64,000 bases of DNA from Marinobacter sp. BGYM27 (GTDB lineage Bacteria; Pseudomonadota; Gammaproteobacteria; Pseudomonadales; Oleiphilaceae), in NCBI GenBank assembly GCA_025153445.1, contig JANZNS010000005.1, positions 423,042 to 487,041 of the forward strand, read 5' to 3'. Below are positions 8,836-21,092 of the stretch, piece by piece; position 1 is the stretch's first letter; each line of letters begins with the position of its first letter. A model generated the notes under the pieces. The model was given only the letters and a program-made list of their open reading frames with translations, was not told the DNA's origin and ran no database searches. A program made the position numbers and the translations under genes.

Positions 8836-10692
8836 TTATTGCCCGAATGCCAGAAAAATCAGCACCACCGTAGCGCCGAGCACCATAGACGTGGCGTAAG
8901 TACGCACTCGGCCGGTCTGGGTTCGCGTCAATCCAGCGTTAAGCCCTTTGGTAATACTGGCTACCAACCCGAACAGGGCATCGATAATGTCCCGCCGCAG
9001 AATAAATACCAGTATCCGGAACGGCCGCACCAGCAAACGGTCGAACAACAGGTCAAAGCCCCAGGCCTGATTCCAGAGTGTCCATAACGACGCTCCAGGC
9101 CCACCGGATACCAGACGCGCCAGCGCCTCGCGCTTACGCAGAAACAGCCAGGCTGCCAATGCGATACCGGCGATAGCCGTGCCGGCTGCAATCAACTCAA
9201 GTGCGGTATGCCCCGCTTCAGTCGATTCTCCGGGACTTGCGGGCAGCACGCCGGAAAGTGGCGGGTGAATCATGGCGCCGATAAAGGTCGAGAGTACCGC
9301 CAGCAGAATCAGAGGCAGGCCATGCTGAAGCCCACGACCCGGTTCGGCATTGCGGGCGTGATCGCTTTTCATTTCGCCATGGAAGGTGCCGATGATCAGC
9401 CGCACGGTATACAGCGACGTCAACAAGGCACCCACCAATCCGGCCAGCAGCAAGCCCTTCTGATCGGCAGCCAATGATTGCCAGAGGATGTCATCCTTGC
9501 TGTAGAACCCGGCGGTAACCAGCGGTAGCGCAGACAATGCTGCGCCACCGACAATAAAGCCCATGTACGCCAACGGCAGTCGCCGCCAGAGTCCGCCCAG
9601 CTTGCGCATATCCTGCTCATGGTGGCAACTCACGATCACAGCCCCGGCAGACAGGAACAGCAATGCCTTGAAGAAGGCGTGGGTCATCAGGTGGAAAATG
9701 GCGGAATCGTAGGCACCGACCCCCAACGCCAGAAACATATAGCCAATCTGGCTCATGGTGGAATAAGCGAGGATCCGCTTGATATCGGTCTGGGCCAGTG
9801 CCGCGAAACCGGCCATCAACAGCGTAGCCGCACCAATCACACCGACGAGGTGCAGCACATCGGGCGCCAAATCGAAAATCCCGTGCATGCGGGCAATCAG
9901 ATAGACACCGGCGGTAACCATCGTCGCAGCGTGGATTAATGCCGAAACGGGTGTGGGGCCTGCCATCGCGTCCGCCAACCAGGTATGAAGCGGCAACTGC
10001 GCCGATTTACCCAGTGCACCACCCAGAAACATCAAGGCGGCCCAGCGTACCAAGGAATCGCCGGTTGCCCAGTGTGCCGGCGCCTGCTCCAGAATCGCGG
10101 CGATGTTGAGCGTGCCCAGCTCGGCAAATATCAGAAACAGTCCGATCGCCAGAAAGACGTCGCCGATGCGGGTAATCAGGAAGGCCTTGAACGCTGCAGC
10201 ACCATTGGCGGAGTCCCTGTAGTAATAACCGATCAACAGGTAACTGCAGATGCCCACACCTTCCCAGCCGAGAAACAGCAGCATCAGGTTATCGCCCAGC
10301 ACCAGCAATACCATGCTGAACACAAACAGGTTCATGTAAGCGAAAAACCGGGTAATGCCCTCTTCACCGCGCATGTACCAAGCAGCGAACAGATGGATCA
10401 GAAAGCCGACGCCAGTGATAATCCCCAGCATGGTGATCGACAAACCATCCAATGCCAGACCTATGGTAGGCGTAAAATTGCCGACTGAAATCCAGGTCCA
10501 CAGCGTGAGGGTTTGCGCGCTCTGATCACCACTCATGAACTGGATTGTGATGAATGCCGTTACAAGTGCCGCCAAACCGACACTGGAGACACCGACCCAG
10601 ACACTGCCCCGCTCGCTCATGTGGCCACGGGAAAGCGCCAGAATGAAAGTGCCCAGCAATGGCAGCAAAAACGTCAGCGGCAGATATGACAT
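8836..10692 (-). CDS. nuoL: NADH-quinone oxidoreductase subunit L
   Basis: Distal antiporter-like subunit of complex I, carrying the long amphipathic C-terminal lateral helix that braces NuoM and NuoN. About 618 residues. Conserved features include LFLGWEGVGICSYLLIGYYY (helix-5 Glu), GKSAQLPLHTWLADAMAGPTPVSALIHAATMVTAG and DIKRILAYSTMSQIGYM. The frame is open up to an ATG at 10710 that overlaps the nuoK stop, but GGGAG is well spaced for the ATG at 10692, and MSYLPLTFLLPLLG is the expected first helix. The upstream start stays possible. Confidence 0.96.
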   Translation of the reverse strand: MSYLPLTFLLPLLGTFILALSRGHMSERGSVWVGVSSVGLAALVTAFITIQFMSGDQSAQTLTLWTWISVGNFTPTIGLALDGLSITMLGIITGVGFLIHLFAAWYMRGEEGITRFFAYMNLFVFSMVLLVLGDNLMLLFLGWEGVGICSYLLIGYYYRDSANGAAAFKAFLITRIGDVFLAIGLFLIFAELGTLNIAAILEQAPAHWATGDSLVRWAALMFLGGALGKSAQLPLHTWLADAMAGPTPVSALIHAATMVTAGVYLIARMHGIFDLAPDVLHLVGVIGAATLLMAGFAALAQTDIKRILAYSTMSQIGYMFLALGVGAYDSAIFHLMTHAFFKALLFLSAGAVIVSCHHEQDMRKLGGLWRRLPLAYMGFIVGGAALSALPLVTAGFYSKDDILWQSLAADQKGLLLAGLVGALLTSLYTVRLIIGTFHGEMKSDHARNAEPGRGLQHGLPLILLAVLSTFIGAMIHPPLSGVLPASPGESTEAGHTALELIAAGTAIAGIALAAWLFLRKREALARLVSGGPGASLWTLWNQAWGFDLLFDRLLVRPFRILVFILRRDIIDALFGLVASITKGLNAGLTRTQTGRVRTYATSMVLGATVVLIFLAFGQ

Positions 10693-10706
10693 CGACACTC
10701 CCATCA

Positions 10707-11015
10707 TCATCCTCGCATCCCGCTGACCGCATCAGTGTCCAGTGTGCGAAACCGCTGATAAAGCTGAATCAGCAGTGCCAGCCCGACACTGGCCTCGGCC
10801 GCCGCCAGAGTGATCACCAGCAAAAACATCGCCTGCCCTTCAGGCTGCTCCCAAGCGGTGCCCGCCACAATAAACGCCAGCCCTGCCGAATTAAGCATGA
10901 TTTCAAGGCTCATGAGCACGAACACCATATTGCGCCGGAACATCAGGCCTGCCAGTCCAATGGCAAAAAGGATCGCAGCCAGGATCAAGCCGTGTTCCAT
11001 CGGAATGCCGTTCAT
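10707..11015 (-). CDS. nuoK: NADH-quinone oxidoreductase subunit K
   Basis: Three-helix membrane subunit of complex I (Nqo11/ND4L type), 102 residues, normal length. Conserved membrane glutamates are in [13 protein letters not shown] and [16 protein letters not shown], used in the proton path near the NuoN junction. Overlaps nuoJ by four bases (ATGA) upstream, and its own stop overlaps the ATG run before nuoL. Confidence 0.97.
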   Translation of the reverse strand: MNGIPMEHGLILAAILFAIGLAGLMFRRNMVFVLMSLEIMLNSAGLAFIVAGTAWEQPEGQAMFLLVITLAAAEASVGLALLIQLYQRFRTLDTDAVSGMRG

Positions 11016-11539
11016 TGATCGCCTCCTGAATGCTCACCTGAGGTCGCCGATGGCAAGCGCCCGACATGAGACGCCGTGACCAAAGCCGCCAGCAACAGCA
11101 TTGCCGCCAGCTCGACCACTATGATCCAGGGACCGAACAAGGTGGCGCCCACCGCTTTGGCGGTCAGGGTTTCGCCCTCTATCACAAGACCGGTATTGCC
11201 GCGCCAAAGGGTGATCACCAACACGCCTAACAGGACGGCCGCCAGAATCGACGGGCCGACCCAGGTTTGAGCTTTGAGCCAGATACGCTCCTGCTCTGCA
11301 GCCCCCTGTCCCAGGTTCAGAATCATCACCACGAACACAAACAGCACCATGATGGCGCCCGCGTACACAATAATTTCCAACGCCCCGGCGAACGGCGCGC
11401 CCAGCGCGAAAAACACGATCGCCACCGCAATCAGCGAAACGATCAGATACAGCAGCGCATGCACCGCATTGGTACCGGTTACCACGCCCAGAGTAGCCAA
11501 TACCGCCACTAATCCACTGAGGTAAAAAGCGAGTTCCAT
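11012..11539 (-). CDS. nuoJ: NADH-quinone oxidoreductase subunit J
   Basis: Five-helix membrane subunit (ND6 type) of complex I, 175 residues. The conserved third helix with a pi-bulge region is seen in [22 protein letters not shown] polar C-terminus ends in Ser/Gly-rich residues. GGGA precedes the ATG. The 68 bases between nuoI and nuoJ contain nothing recognisable. Confidence 0.97.
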   Translation of the reverse strand: MELAFYLSGLVAVLATLGVVTGTNAVHALLYLIVSLIAVAIVFFALGAPFAGALEIIVYAGAIMVLFVFVVMILNLGQGAAEQERIWLKAQTWVGPSILAAVLLGVLVITLWRGNTGLVIEGETLTAKAVGATLFGPWIIVVELAAMLLLAALVTASHVGRLPSATSGEHSGGDQ

Positions 11540-11607
11540 CGTGCTGTCCCGTTTTTGTTCAATTGCTGGCCGACTCTTGCCCGATTAGTGCCAACTGCGA
11601 TGACCCA

Positions 11608-12147
11608 TCACGGCAGCAAACTGGTCACATTGATCGGCTCGTCCTCGTTCTGAGCCTTGCCTTTGTCTTTACCTGCAATGGCCAAACCCGCAACTTTGTA
11701 GAAGTGATAATCATGGTCTTTGCCGGGTCCGTTGATCAGCAGGTCTTCTTTTTCGTACACCAGTTCCTGTCGCTTGTACTCGCCCAATTCAAAGTCCGGC
11801 GTCAGCTGGATGGCCGATGTCGGACAGGCTTCCTCGCACATGCCACAGAATATGCAACGGGAAAAGTTGATGCGGAAAAACTCCGGATACCAGCGGCCAT
11901 CATCCTTTTCGCCTTTTTGCAGTGAAATGCAGTCCACCGGGCAGGCAACGGCGCAAAGATTACAGGCGACGCAGCGCTCTTCTCCGTCCGGGTCCCGGGT
12001 CAGAACGATACGACCCCGGTACCGGGGCGGCAGTTTTACCGGCTCCTCCGGGTAATTCAGCGTTTCCCGCTTGCGAAACGAGTGCATAAAAATAATGGCC
12101 ACTGAACGCAACTGGGACCAGGTGCCTGTGAACAGCCATTTGAGCAT
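11608..12147 (-). CDS. nuoI: NADH-quinone oxidoreductase subunit I
   Basis: Peripheral-arm ferredoxin-like subunit of complex I that carries two [4Fe-4S] clusters (N6a, N6b) passing electrons from NuoG to NuoB. Both motifs are intact: [15 protein letters not shown] and [12 protein letters not shown]. 179 residues, close to the usual 180. A hydrophobic/amphipathic N-terminal stretch anchors it to NuoH. AAGGAGGAG, the strongest ribosome site of the operon, precedes the ATG. Confidence 0.98.
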   Translation of the reverse strand: MLKWLFTGTWSQLRSVAIIFMHSFRKRETLNYPEEPVKLPPRYRGRIVLTRDPDGEERCVACNLCAVACPVDCISLQKGEKDDGRWYPEFFRINFSRCIFCGMCEEACPTSAIQLTPDFELGEYKRQELVYEKEDLLINGPGKDHDYHFYKVAGLAIAGKDKGKAQNEDEPINVTSLLP

Positions 12148-12170
12148 TCGTGAACTCCTCCTTTACCGGC

Positions 12171-13154
12171 TTAACTGGCCGACGTCAGCAAAATAACGGC
12201 GCCCGTGGCCAGCAGGTTGATCAATGTCAGCGGCAGGCAGATTTTCCAGCCGAAACTCATCACCCGGTCATAACGAGGCCGGGGTAACGAGGCCCGCAGC
12301 AGAATGAAAAGACACAGGAAAGCGCCTGTCTTCAGTGCAAACCAGATAAACGGCGGTAACCAGGGGCCGTGCCAGCCGCCAAAGAACAAGGTCACAATCA
12401 GCGCCGAGACCAGCACCATGCCGACATACTCACCAATAAAGAACATGCCGAACTTCATGCTGGAATATTCAACATGATAACCATCGGCCAGTTCCTGCTC
12501 GGCTTCTGGTTGATCAAACGGATGGCGATGGGTGACCGCAATCCCCGCGATCAGGAAGGTACAGAAGCCAAAAAACTGGGGCACAATGAACCACAGGCCT
12601 TCCTGAGCGGCGACGATCTCACGCATGTTAAATGAGCCCGCCATGGCCACCACGCCCATCAGCGACAGTCCCATAAAAACTTCGTAGGACAGCGTCTGGG
12701 CCGATGCACGCATGGCGCCGATCAGCGCATACTTGTTGCCACTGGACCAACCGCCGAATAAAACCGCGTAAACGTTGATACCGGCCATAGCGAAGAAAAA
12801 CAGCAAACCAATGTTCAGGTCCGCCACACCCCAGCCCGGCGTAATGGGAATCACCATAAATGACAGCAGCAATGACGCCATGGCGATAGCCGGCGCCAGA
12901 ACAAACAACTTGCGATCAGCAAATGGCGGAATCCAATCCTCTTTGAAAAAGATCTTGATCATGTCGGCGACGAGCTGAAGCGAACCAAAGGGGCCGACCC
13001 GGTTGGGGCCGTAGCGGTCTTGCCACAACCCGAGCAGGCGCCGCTCCACCACCGTCATTACGGCGCCGAGCAAAACACCTCCGAGCAGAATGACCACTGC
13101 CTGGCCGACAGCAATGAGCACGTCTATCACCTCTGGTGTCAGCCAGCCCATCAT
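12171..13154 (-). CDS. nuoH: NADH-quinone oxidoreductase subunit H
   Basis: Membrane subunit that forms most of the quinone-binding chamber with NuoB and NuoD. 327 residues, eight helices. Conserved quinone-site loops are present: [21 protein letters not shown] in loop 1 and [27 protein letters not shown] in loop 3, with the acidic cluster that links quinone reduction to pumping. The start overlaps the nuoG stop (ATGA). Confidence 0.98.
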   Translation of the reverse strand: MMGWLTPEVIDVLIAVGQAVVILLGGVLLGAVMTVVERRLLGLWQDRYGPNRVGPFGSLQLVADMIKIFFKEDWIPPFADRKLFVLAPAIAMASLLLSFMVIPITPGWGVADLNIGLLFFFAMAGINVYAVLFGGWSSGNKYALIGAMRASAQTLSYEVFMGLSLMGVVAMAGSFNMREIVAAQEGLWFIVPQFFGFCTFLIAGIAVTHRHPFDQPEAEQELADGYHVEYSSMKFGMFFIGEYVGMVLVSALIVTLFFGGWHGPWLPPFIWFALKTGAFLCLFILLRASLPRPRYDRVMSFGWKICLPLTLINLLATGAVILLTSAS

Positions 13155-15925
13155 GGTCGCGCCTCCCCGCCGTTATCGAGTTGAGGTTGAGAGTTTGCGT
13201 AAGCAGCGTCCCCCCGTGACAACTCACACCAGGCACCAAACAGCGATGGCGGCAGCTCCCCTGCCGGCACAGCTACCAGCCCGGCAGAGAGCCTTGTATC
13301 GATCTGCAGCGGCAGAGTCAGTCGACTGTCGCCGGTTATCACGGAAACGGGATCACCGTCGACAAAGCCCAGCGTAGCGGCGTCGGAGGCTGACAACCGT
13401 ATGTGTGCAGGCTCCGCGCGCTCAAGGATTGGCGCTGCACGGGACGACGTTTCTTCACCACCAAACAAGCGGGGCAACACCAACAGCTGCCAGCGATTGT
13501 CCGTTGGAGCATATGCCGCTGGAACATTCGCCGCATAGTCATAGGCGCCCGGTTGCGGGTGCAACAGGCGCACGCCGGGGTCACCCGCCCGCAAGTGCCC
13601 CCCCACCTCATCGGTAAACTTGTTCCATGCCTGGGGCGAATTCCATCCCGGTGCCCAGGCGAACGCGACATCTTTGCGCGGCCGGTCAAAGCCGTTGTAG
13701 CCTTCCATTGAGAACGTAAACGGCGTATCGGAATCCTGGGGTGTGCGGGGTTCGTTCACGTTCAGGTTGGCCCGCATCGATGTACGCCCGCTGTACCGAT
13801 GTGGCTCCCGTGCCAGTTTGACGCCATTTACGCGGTAATCAGCATTCTCGGCAGCATCCAGAACCCCGGCAAGTTGCGGGTGACGCTGCGTAAGACTCTG
13901 GATTACAGCGTCCAGATTAATATCTGTAGGTTCCTCACGACGCATTCCCGAGCCGAGCGCGTGCAGCCAGCGCCAGCTTTCGTGAATATTGGTGTCCGGC
14001 CGGATATAGCGAGGGTCATAAACCTGGAAGAAACGCTGCGCCCGCCCCTCGAGACTGACCAGCGTGCCATCACTCTCTGCAAAACTTGCAGCAGGCAACA
14101 ACAGGTGGGCTTTCTCCATGGTGCGGGTTTGCTGGTGATCAATCACGACAATGGCATCAGTTCTGGCCAGCGCAGGATCAATCAGGGAGGGCGCCAGACG
14201 CTGATAGAGATCGTTTTCGAGTATGACAACGGCGTCTGCCTGCCCGTCACTTAGAGTGTCCAGCGCCCATTCCAGAGACTGGCCACCCAGCATGGGCAAG
14301 CCCGTGCTGTTGGCCTCCCGGCGAATAAGCATCAGTCCACCGGCACACGCACGCCTTGCCAGCGCCCGGGCAACGTTGCCCGCTGCCGCCAGTACGTCGG
14401 CCGAATCGAGTGAGCCACCACTGATGATCAAAGGCCGCTTCGCGGCCAGCAGCGAGGCCGCAATTTCTTGAGCAGCATCCCGGACCGGGTCGGCCAAACC
14501 TTCCACTGCCGGTGCTGCGCCGTCAATAATATGGGCAACAGCAAAGCCCAGGCGGGCAATGTCCTGTGGGGCTAAGGCGGGGCAAGGTTGTGCAATATTG
14601 TCGAGCCCGGTCTGAGTGGGGTAAGCCACATACAACGGATGACAACTGTCCTGCCCCAGGGTTTTGATTGCGGCGGCATTCCATTCCGGTATGCCACGCT
14701 CACCGGCCAGCTCTTCACGCCGGCCCAGCACGGCCTGACGCACCGCCAGCCCAACCCGGGCGGCGCTCTGGATCAAATCCTCGCCCAGCACAAACACCGC
14801 ATCGTGATCTTCAACATCCCGCAGGCTGGGGGTCGGTAATCCGCTGGCGCGGCTAAGCTCCGCCATTTGCTCCAGACCGGCCAGTTCACGCGCCGCTATA
14901 CCGGTTGAGAAATTTTCAGCCCCCACCAAATGCCGTAACTGGTAATTGCTTTCAAGACTGGCCCGGGGCGAGCCGATGCCGATAACGCGTTTTGCCTCGC
15001 GCAGGATATGGCTGCCTCGATCCAGAGCCGCATCGACCGACAGGGCAACCGCGCTGTCTTCTGCTACGGTGCGCCATTGAGGGTGTCGCGGTCGGTCGTC
15101 ACGATTGACGTAGCCATAACCAAACCGGCCCCGGTCGCAGAGGAAATACCGGTTCACGTCACCGTTATAACGATTCTCGATACGCCGGATTTGTCCATAC
15201 CGCTCACCGGGGCTGATATTGCAGCCGGCTGCACACTGGTGGCAAATGCTCGGTGCAAACTGCAGATCCCACTTTCGGGTGTATCGATCACTGTGCGTCT
15301 GATCCGTGAATACACCAGTCGGACAGACTTCTGTCAGGTTGCCCGAAAATTCGCTTTCCAGAGTACCTTCCTGATAACGGCCAAAGTACACATTATCGTT
15401 GGCACCAAATGCACCCAGATCTGTGCCGCCGGCGTAATCGTTATAGAAGCGGATACAGCGATAGCAGGTGATGCAGCGATTCATTTCATGGGCGATAAAC
15501 GGCCCAAGGTTCTGATTGCGATGGGTGCGTTTATTGAAGCGGTAGCGCCGGCGATCATGGGCGGTCATCACCGTCATATCCTGCAGGTGGCAATGCCCGC
15601 CTTCCTCGCAGACAGGACAATCGTGGGGGTGATTGATCATCAGCCATTCGACAACACTGGCCCGAAACTCACGGGCCTCTTCGTCTTCAATCGAAATGCG
15701 CGTATTGTCGGACGCCGGCGCCATGCAGGACATCACCAATGCCCCTTTGGTGTCGTCCTCATCCTTGTACTGCTTTACCGCGCACTGCCGGCAGGCTCCC
15801 ACACTGCCCATCGCGGGATGCCAGCAGAAGTACGGCACATCAAGCCCGAGAGACAGGCAGGCCTGCAGCAGGTTATGCCCGCCGTCTACCTCATAGGACT
15901 TGCCATCGACATGAATCGTTGCCAT
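13151..15925 (-). CDS. nuoG: NADH-quinone oxidoreductase subunit G
   Basis: Large iron-sulfur subunit of the NADH-dehydrogenase arm, 924 residues. The N-terminus carries a [2Fe-2S] site ([17 protein letters not shown]), an HxxxCxxCxxxxxC-type [4Fe-4S] site ([14 protein letters not shown]), and [10 protein letters not shown] with a later Cys. CHQCAAGC is the additional N7 cluster site kept in a subset of bacteria. The rest is a molybdopterin-oxidoreductase-like domain without expected catalytic use, plus a C-terminal molydop-binding segment. NuoG is the least conserved Nuo subunit and the C-terminal half is typically divergent. Confidence 0.97.
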   Translation of the reverse strand: MATIHVDGKSYEVDGGHNLLQACLSLGLDVPYFCWHPAMGSVGACRQCAVKQYKDEDDTKGALVMSCMAPASDNTRISIEDEEAREFRASVVEWLMINHPHDCPVCEEGGHCHLQDMTVMTAHDRRRYRFNKRTHRNQNLGPFIAHEMNRCITCYRCIRFYNDYAGGTDLGAFGANDNVYFGRYQEGTLESEFSGNLTEVCPTGVFTDQTHSDRYTRKWDLQFAPSICHQCAAGCNISPGERYGQIRRIENRYNGDVNRYFLCDRGRFGYGYVNRDDRPRHPQWRTVAEDSAVALSVDAALDRGSHILREAKRVIGIGSPRASLESNYQLRHLVGAENFSTGIAARELAGLEQMAELSRASGLPTPSLRDVEDHDAVFVLGEDLIQSAARVGLAVRQAVLGRREELAGERGIPEWNAAAIKTLGQDSCHPLYVAYPTQTGLDNIAQPCPALAPQDIARLGFAVAHIIDGAAPAVEGLADPVRDAAQEIAASLLAAKRPLIISGGSLDSADVLAAAGNVARALARRACAGGLMLIRREANSTGLPMLGGQSLEWALDTLSDGQADAVVILENDLYQRLAPSLIDPALARTDAIVVIDHQQTRTMEKAHLLLPAASFAESDGTLVSLEGRAQRFFQVYDPRYIRPDTNIHESWRWLHALGSGMRREEPTDINLDAVIQSLTQRHPQLAGVLDAAENADYRVNGVKLAREPHRYSGRTSMRANLNVNEPRTPQDSDTPFTFSMEGYNGFDRPRKDVAFAWAPGWNSPQAWNKFTDEVGGHLRAGDPGVRLLHPQPGAYDYAANVPAAYAPTDNRWQLLVLPRLFGGEETSSRAAPILERAEPAHIRLSASDAATLGFVDGDPVSVITGDSRLTLPLQIDTRLSAGLVAVPAGELPPSLFGAWCELSRGDAAYANSQPQLDNGGEARP

Positions 15926-15964
15926 TTCGCTATCGGCCTCCCCACGGTGTTGTAGTCACCCGAT

Positions 15965-17344
15965 TCATGCGCCACCTGCCGGTAACGGTTCGGCAGCAGC
16001 ATGCCTCGAAGACTGACTTACGCCCTGCTCGAACTCGCTTCTGAAGTAACGCAGCGCGCTTTCCAATGGCATGGCAGCTCCCGGTGCGTGGGCACAAAAC
16101 GTTTTACCGGGTCCGAGATCACCGGCGAGCTTACCCAGCATGGCGATATCACTTTGCCTGCCCTCACCCCGCTCCAACGCCTGAAGCAGTTTGACGGTCC
16201 AAGGCAAGCCATCGCGACAGGGGGTACACCAGCCACACGATTCCCGGGCAAAGAACATTTCCAGGTTACGGACCAGCGACACCACACTCTGTTCGTCCGT
16301 GACAACAGCCAGCAGCCCCGTACCCAGCCGACTGCCCTGCTTGCCGATCGTGTCAAAATCCAGCGCCAGCTTGAGGTGCTCCGGCAATAAAAAACCGGTG
16401 CTTCCACCACCGGGTAACCAGGTTTTCAGCGCGCGGCCATCGCGGATACCACCTGCCCGATCCAGCAATTCCGTACCGGACGTGCCGATGGGCAACTCCC
16501 ACAAGCCGGGCCGATTAACCCGTCCCGATACGCCATAAAGCTTGGTACCGCCATCATCACTCAGCCCACCGGACAACGATTGATACCATTCGGCCCCGTG
16601 TCGCATGACCGCCGGCACATTGCACAGGGTCTCGACGTTGTTGACTACCGTCGGCTTGCCCCAGGCACCGGACTGCCCCGGAAATGGCGGCTTCGCACGG
16701 GGATTGGCCCTCTGGCCTTCGAGCGAATTGATCAGCGCGGTTTCCTCACCGCAAATGTAGCGTCCTGCACCGGTATGCAACACCACATCGAAGTCGAAGC
16801 CGCTGCCCGCGATATTGTCGCCGAGCCACCCCGCTTCGCGGGCTTCTCCAAGGGCAATGGTGATCGCCCTGGCAGCTTCCCTGTACTCGCCACGAAGGAA
16901 GATATAGCCCATCTTCGCGTTATTGGCGTAGGCCGCTAGAATCATGCCTTCAATCAGCAAGTGTGGTAGCTGCTCCAGCAACAACCGGTCCTTGAATGTG
17001 CCCGGCTCCATCTCATCGGCATTGCAGACGATGTAACCACGGGGCAAGGCGTCACCCTGCAGGGTCAGGCCCCACTTCACGCCAGCAGAGAAGCCTGCAC
17101 CGCCCCGGCCACGCACGTTGGCCTTTTTCATTTGCGCGATGACATCCGCTGGTGACATTCCCTTCAGGGTATTGGCAACCGCTGTGTAACCGTCTTTGCC
17201 GACATAGTCATCGAGCGCTACCAGCGTATTGTCATCCCGCAGCCGCCAGGTCAACGGATGAGTCTCTTCATTGCGCTCAGCATCGGACTGGTGCAGCTGA
17301 CACCGATAACGAAGGTTGTCGATATGGGCTGCGTTGTCGCTCAT
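15965..17344 (-). CDS. nuoF: NADH-quinone oxidoreductase subunit F (NADH/FMN-binding)
   Basis: Catalytic NADH-oxidising subunit with FMN and the N3 [4Fe-4S] cluster. 459 residues. The glycine-rich NADH site is [15 protein letters not shown], the FMN region is around [15 protein letters not shown], and the N3 ligands are in [12 protein letters not shown] with a fourth Cys in [10 protein letters not shown]. The ATG overlaps the nuoE stop by four bases. A Ser/His/Pro-rich C-terminal tail goes beyond the conserved core. Confidence 0.98.
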   Translation of the reverse strand: MSDNAAHIDNLRYRCQLHQSDAERNEETHPLTWRLRDDNTLVALDDYVGKDGYTAVANTLKGMSPADVIAQMKKANVRGRGGAGFSAGVKWGLTLQGDALPRGYIVCNADEMEPGTFKDRLLLEQLPHLLIEGMILAAYANNAKMGYIFLRGEYREAARAITIALGEAREAGWLGDNIAGSGFDFDVVLHTGAGRYICGEETALINSLEGQRANPRAKPPFPGQSGAWGKPTVVNNVETLCNVPAVMRHGAEWYQSLSGGLSDDGGTKLYGVSGRVNRPGLWELPIGTSGTELLDRAGGIRDGRALKTWLPGGGSTGFLLPEHLKLALDFDTIGKQGSRLGTGLLAVVTDEQSVVSLVRNLEMFFARESCGWCTPCRDGLPWTVKLLQALERGEGRQSDIAMLGKLAGDLGPGKTFCAHAPGAAMPLESALRYFRSEFEQGVSQSSRHAAAEPLPAGGA

Positions 17345-17877
17345 GTGTACACCTCCAGCAATCGACTCACATCCTCCGGCATCACCGGGCCGTAGGTATC
17401 GTCATCAATCATCAGCGCCGGCCCCCGATCACAGGCGCCCAGACAACAAACCGGTAGCAAGGTGAATCGGTTATCCGCCGTCGTTTCGCCATATCCGATG
17501 TCAAGGGCGTCGGCTATCGCATCTTTCAGCGCCTCGTAGCCGGTCAGAAAGCAGGAGCTGCTGTCGCAGATCAGAATCACGTGCCGCCCGACCGGCTGAC
17601 GGAATATCAGGCTATAAAAGGTCGCCACGCCTTCAACGCTGGCCGGCCCTATGCCAAGTACCTCCGCGATAGCTGGAATTGCCCCGTCAGGAACCCAGCC
17701 ATGCCGGCGCTGAACAATTTTCAACGCCTCGATACAGGCCGCCTGGGGTTGCTCGTAATGCCCACGCTCGTGCTCGATCTCGGCGCGATCATCCGGGTGC
17801 AGTTCGAAACCGTCCCTATCAGTCGCGATGGACCTGCTGCTATCGGAAGTTGCCGTTTCAATCGTCATCATCTTCAT
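17341..17877 (-). CDS. nuoE: NADH-quinone oxidoreductase subunit E
   Basis: Thioredoxin-like subunit holding the off-path [2Fe-2S] cluster N1a next to NuoF. Cluster cysteines are seen in CDSSSC and [14 protein letters not shown]. 178 residues, with a polar N-terminal extension of about 25 residues before the conserved helical part. Coupled to nuoF by ATGA. Confidence 0.96.
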   Translation of the reverse strand: MKMMTIETATSDSSRSIATDRDGFELHPDDRAEIEHERGHYEQPQAACIEALKIVQRRHGWVPDGAIPAIAEVLGIGPASVEGVATFYSLIFRQPVGRHVILICDSSSCFLTGYEALKDAIADALDIGYGETTADNRFTLLPVCCLGACDRGPALMIDDDTYGPVMPEDVSRLLEVYT

Positions 17878-17922
17878 CCGTAGTCGACAAAGTCACCGGG
17901 ATCACCAGAGTTGGCAGCGCCA

Positions 17923-19707
17923 TCAGCGGTCCACGTCAGCCATAACAAAATCGATACTGCCCAGGTGGGCAATCAAATCCGGCACAAAGCCACCCTTCAT
18001 CAGAGATGGAATCTGTTGCAAGTGTGGAAAGCTCGGCGTACGAATCCGGGTGCGATAACTCATGGTGTTGCCGTCACTGGTCAGGTAATAACTGTTGATG
18101 CCTTTGGTGGCTTCGATCATCTGCAGTGATTCATTGGGCTTCAGCACCGGCCCCCAGGACACCTGCAGGAAGTGGGTAATCAGGGTTTCGATATGCTGCA
18201 GCATCCGCTCCCGCGGTGGTGGCGTGGTCAGCGGGTGGTCCGCCTTGTAGTCGCCAGACGGCATGTGATCGACACACTGTTGGATGATGCGCAAGCTTTG
18301 GCGCATCTCATCAATGCGTATCTGGCCACGATCAAACACATCACCGTTGCTCCCCAACGGCACTTCAAAGTCGAAGTTCTGGTAACCGGAGTAAGGCCGT
18401 TTCTTGCGCAGATCAAAATCACAGCCGGTGGCACGCAAGTTCGGGCCGGTCACGCCCCACTCCAGCGCCTCTTCGGTGTTATAGGCGACGATATGTTTGG
18501 TGCGTTCACGCATGATGGCGTTATCCATCATCGCCCGCTCATACTCGCGCAGGCGCGCTGGCATCCAGTCCAGAAAGCCCTGCATCAGCTTTTCCCACCC
18601 CGTCGGCAGATCCTGCATCACGCCGCCGATGCGATACCACGCCGGGTGCATGCGGAACCCGGTAATACCCTCAATCACTTCATAGGCCCGCTGCCGGTCA
18701 CTGAACGCAAAGAACACCGGGCTCATGGCGCCCAGATCCTGCAGATAAGTGCCCAGAAACAGCAGGTGACTGTTAATGCGGAACAGCTCCGCCATCATCA
18801 CCCGGATAGTTTCAACCCGCGACGGCACGGTAATGCCCGCCAGCTTTTCGACCGCCAACACGTAGGGCAGGTTGTTCATCACGCCGCCGGTGTAATCGAT
18901 GCGATCGGTATAGGGAATAAAGCTATGCCACGACTGGCGCTCCGCCATCTTCTCGGCGCCCCGGTGGTGATAGCCGATATCGGGCACGCAATCGACTACC
19001 TCTTCACCATCAAGCTGCAGCACGATCCGGAACGCGCCGTGGGCCGACGGGTGGTTGGGGCCGAGATTGAGGAACATGAATTCGCTGCCATTGCGTTCGC
19101 GTTTCATGCCCCAGGCTTCCGGGTCAAATTTCAGCGCCTGCTGCTCCGTTTCCTGACCCGCGACCGTCATCGAATAGGGATCGAATTCTGTCGCCCGGGC
19201 CGGGTAATCCTTTCGTAGCGGGTGGCCGGTCCAGGTGGGCGGCATCAAGATACGAGTCAACCGGGGGTGGCCGCTAAAGTGGATACCGAACATGTCCCAC
19301 ACTTCCCGCTCGTACCAGTTGGCACTGGCAAACACAGAGACGCAGCTCGGCAACGAAAGGTCATCATTCTGCAGCGCAACCTTGAGCATGATGTCGCGGT
19401 TACGATCAACGGAAAGCAGGTGATAGAACACCGTAAAGTCGGACGCCGGCAAACCATGGCGATGGCTGCGCATACGCTCATCAATGGCCGACAGGTCATA
19501 AAGCAGGGAAAACGGCTGGGGCATCTGGCGTAAAAAGCCGAGCACATCCACAAGGCTGTCGCGTGATACCCAGATAACAGGCAAGCCGGTCAGCGTTTGC
19601 TGTTCACAAACCACAGACGCACCCCACTGTTGCCGGATAGCGTCAAGCACCGGATCAGCGACAGATTCGTTGTTCGATGTCCCGTGAGCCGGGGTTACAA
19701 CACTCAT
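17923..19707 (-). CDS. nuoC: Fused NADH-quinone oxidoreductase subunit C/D
   Basis: Single polypeptide joining NuoC (about residues 20-190, 30-kDa subunit: [26 protein letters not shown]) and NuoD (about 205-594, 49-kDa subunit). The NuoD half keeps the quinone-site His/Tyr region [19 protein letters not shown] and the hydrogenase-like core. Fusion of C and D is usual in gammaproteobacteria such as E. coli and Pseudomonas. An in-frame TTG at 19713 exists, but GAGG is correctly spaced only for the ATG at 19707. Confidence 0.97.
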   Translation of the reverse strand: MSVVTPAHGTSNNESVADPVLDAIRQQWGASVVCEQQTLTGLPVIWVSRDSLVDVLGFLRQMPQPFSLLYDLSAIDERMRSHRHGLPASDFTVFYHLLSVDRNRDIMLKVALQNDDLSLPSCVSVFASANWYEREVWDMFGIHFSGHPRLTRILMPPTWTGHPLRKDYPARATEFDPYSMTVAGQETEQQALKFDPEAWGMKRERNGSEFMFLNLGPNHPSAHGAFRIVLQLDGEEVVDCVPDIGYHHRGAEKMAERQSWHSFIPYTDRIDYTGGVMNNLPYVLAVEKLAGITVPSRVETIRVMMAELFRINSHLLFLGTYLQDLGAMSPVFFAFSDRQRAYEVIEGITGFRMHPAWYRIGGVMQDLPTGWEKLMQGFLDWMPARLREYERAMMDNAIMRERTKHIVAYNTEEALEWGVTGPNLRATGCDFDLRKKRPYSGYQNFDFEVPLGSNGDVFDRGQIRIDEMRQSLRIIQQCVDHMPSGDYKADHPLTTPPPRERMLQHIETLITHFLQVSWGPVLKPNESLQMIEATKGINSYYLTSDGNTMSYRTRIRTPSFPHLQQIPSLMKGGFVPDLIAHLGSIDFVMADVDR

Positions 19708-19774
19708 TCGCAAGCCTCGTCAGAGGGATGTGTGTCAGATCAAACGTCGATTGGCACCGCGCAACTAAAACAAA

Positions 19775-20455
19775 CTACAAGCTGTCAGGCGTGCGCAATT
19801 CGGTTACCTGAATGCGGCTTTCCCGTTTCTTCTCTCGCTGTGATGGCATTTCCGCGCGATAAACACCCTGATCGCCGACCACCCAGGACAGCGGCCGACG
19901 CTCCTCCTGAATCGAATCCTGCAACAGCTGGAGCCCCTGCAGAAAGGCTTCAGGTCTCGGCGGGCACCCGGGAATATACACATCCACCGGAAGGAACTTG
20001 TCTACGCCCTGCACCACGGAATAAATATCGTACATACCACCGGAGTTAGCGCAGGATCCCATCGAAATCACCCATTTAGGCTCCAGCATCTGGTCATAGA
20101 GTTGCTGAATGACCGGTGCCATCTTGATGAAGCAGGTACCGGCGATAACCATAAAATCAGCCTGCCGCGGGGAGGCCCGAATCACCTCTGCCCCGAAACG
20201 GGCGACATCGTGAGGCGATGTGAATGCCGTGGTCATCTCCACATAGCAGCAGGAAAGTCCGAAATTGTAGGGCCAGAGCGAATTCTTCCGCCCCCAGTTC
20301 ACGGCGTTGTGAAGCACCTCTTCCAGCTTGCCGGTAAAGACATTGCGCTCAAGCTGCTGGGTAACAGGGTCATCCACTTGCCGCCGGTCACCCAGAGGAT
20401 AGCGATCATCGCCTCCGGCCATCGCGTCATCCGCTCGGGTCAGGGTGTAGGACAT
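19775..20455 (-). CDS. nuoB: NADH-quinone oxidoreductase subunit B
   Basis: Holds the terminal [4Fe-4S] cluster N2, which reduces quinone. Ligands are the tandem cysteines in GLSCCYVEM plus cysteines in GSCANSGG and [10 protein letters not shown]. 226 residues, typical for the gammaproteobacterial form. The N-terminus is somewhat extended and polar. The gap to nuoCD (67 bases) is empty. Confidence 0.98.
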   Translation of the reverse strand: MSYTLTRADDAMAGGDDRYPLGDRRQVDDPVTQQLERNVFTGKLEEVLHNAVNWGRKNSLWPYNFGLSCCYVEMTTAFTSPHDVARFGAEVIRASPRQADFMVIAGTCFIKMAPVIQQLYDQMLEPKWVISMGSCANSGGMYDIYSVVQGVDKFLPVDVYIPGCPPRPEAFLQGLQLLQDSIQEERRPLSWVVGDQGVYRAEMPSQREKKRESRIQVTELRTPDSL

Positions 20456-20526
20456 GCATGCTCTCCCTTGGACAATTACTCAACAAACGATCAACACGGT
20501 TGACCCTACCGTTGATTGCAGCTGGG

Positions 20527-20940
20527 TCAGCTTCCGGATTTTCTGGCGGGATTTCTGGATTTTGGCGCCCACTCCAGTGCACCTACCCTGCTGTCATATA
20601 CAAGCCCGGCAAGCAGGATAAAGATGAAAATGGCGGCACCCCAGAACCCTGCCCAACCCACTTCCTTGACGGACACGGACCAGGCAAAAAGAAATACGGC
20701 TTCGATATCGAAGATCACGAATAGCATCGCGACCATGTAGAATTTAACGGAGAAGCGCTGACGCGCGCTGCCGGCGCCCACGATGCCGGACTCAAAAGGA
20801 AGGGATTTGCTACGCCCCTGACTGCGGCCGCCCAACAGGCTGGACACCCCGATCATAAAGGCACAAAGGGCAATCACGGCAACGATAAAGACACCGATTG
20901 CCCAGTGTTCGGCGATTATCGCAGTAGCATTCTGCTCCAT
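20527..20940 (-). CDS. nuoA: NADH-quinone oxidoreductase subunit A
   Basis: First gene of the nuo operon. Three-helix ND3-type membrane subunit, about 137 residues, whose first loop ([20 protein letters not shown]) contacts the quinone channel; the usual Cys of that loop is replaced by Val here, as in some other bacteria. Third-helix acidic residues are in [18 protein letters not shown] lies only three bases before the ATG at 20940; a GTG at 20949 would give three more residues, so the exact start is uncertain. Confidence 0.94.
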   Translation of the reverse strand: MEQNATAIIAEHWAIGVFIVAVIALCAFMIGVSSLLGGRSQGRSKSLPFESGIVGAGSARQRFSVKFYMVAMLFVIFDIEAVFLFAWSVSVKEVGWAGFWGAAIFIFILLAGLVYDSRVGALEWAPKSRNPARKSGS

Positions 20941-21046
20941 AATCTCCACCGGTAAGCCGGCGACCGCTTGGCCCCGGAAATACGCATGATTAAAAAAAGC
21001 CTATCAGTCAAAAATGACAAATACGACCTTCGCTGTATAACGCATA

Positions 21047-21092
21047 CTGATTTTATATAGGACAAAATCAGCTGTTTGGCTCAATCAAACAG
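21047..21092 (-). promoter_or_regulatory. Two adjacent A/T-rich hairpins upstream of the nuo operon
   Basis: CTGATTTT (21047-21054) pairs with AAAATCAG (21064-21071). Immediately next to it, CTGTTTG (21072-21078) pairs with CAAACAG (21086-21092). On the minus strand they lie between the stop of the TauE-like gene and nuoA. They may terminate the upstream transcript or act as operator sites of the nuo promoter. No clean -35/-10 pair was found nearby. Confidence 0.4.

Noticed and set aside
15008..15955. 315-codon open frame on the plus strand
   Set aside because: Antisense to the iron-sulfur part of nuoG, which is certain.
18172..19218. 348-codon open frame on the plus strand
   Set aside because: Antisense to the nuoD half of nuoCD, His/Arg-rich and without family features.
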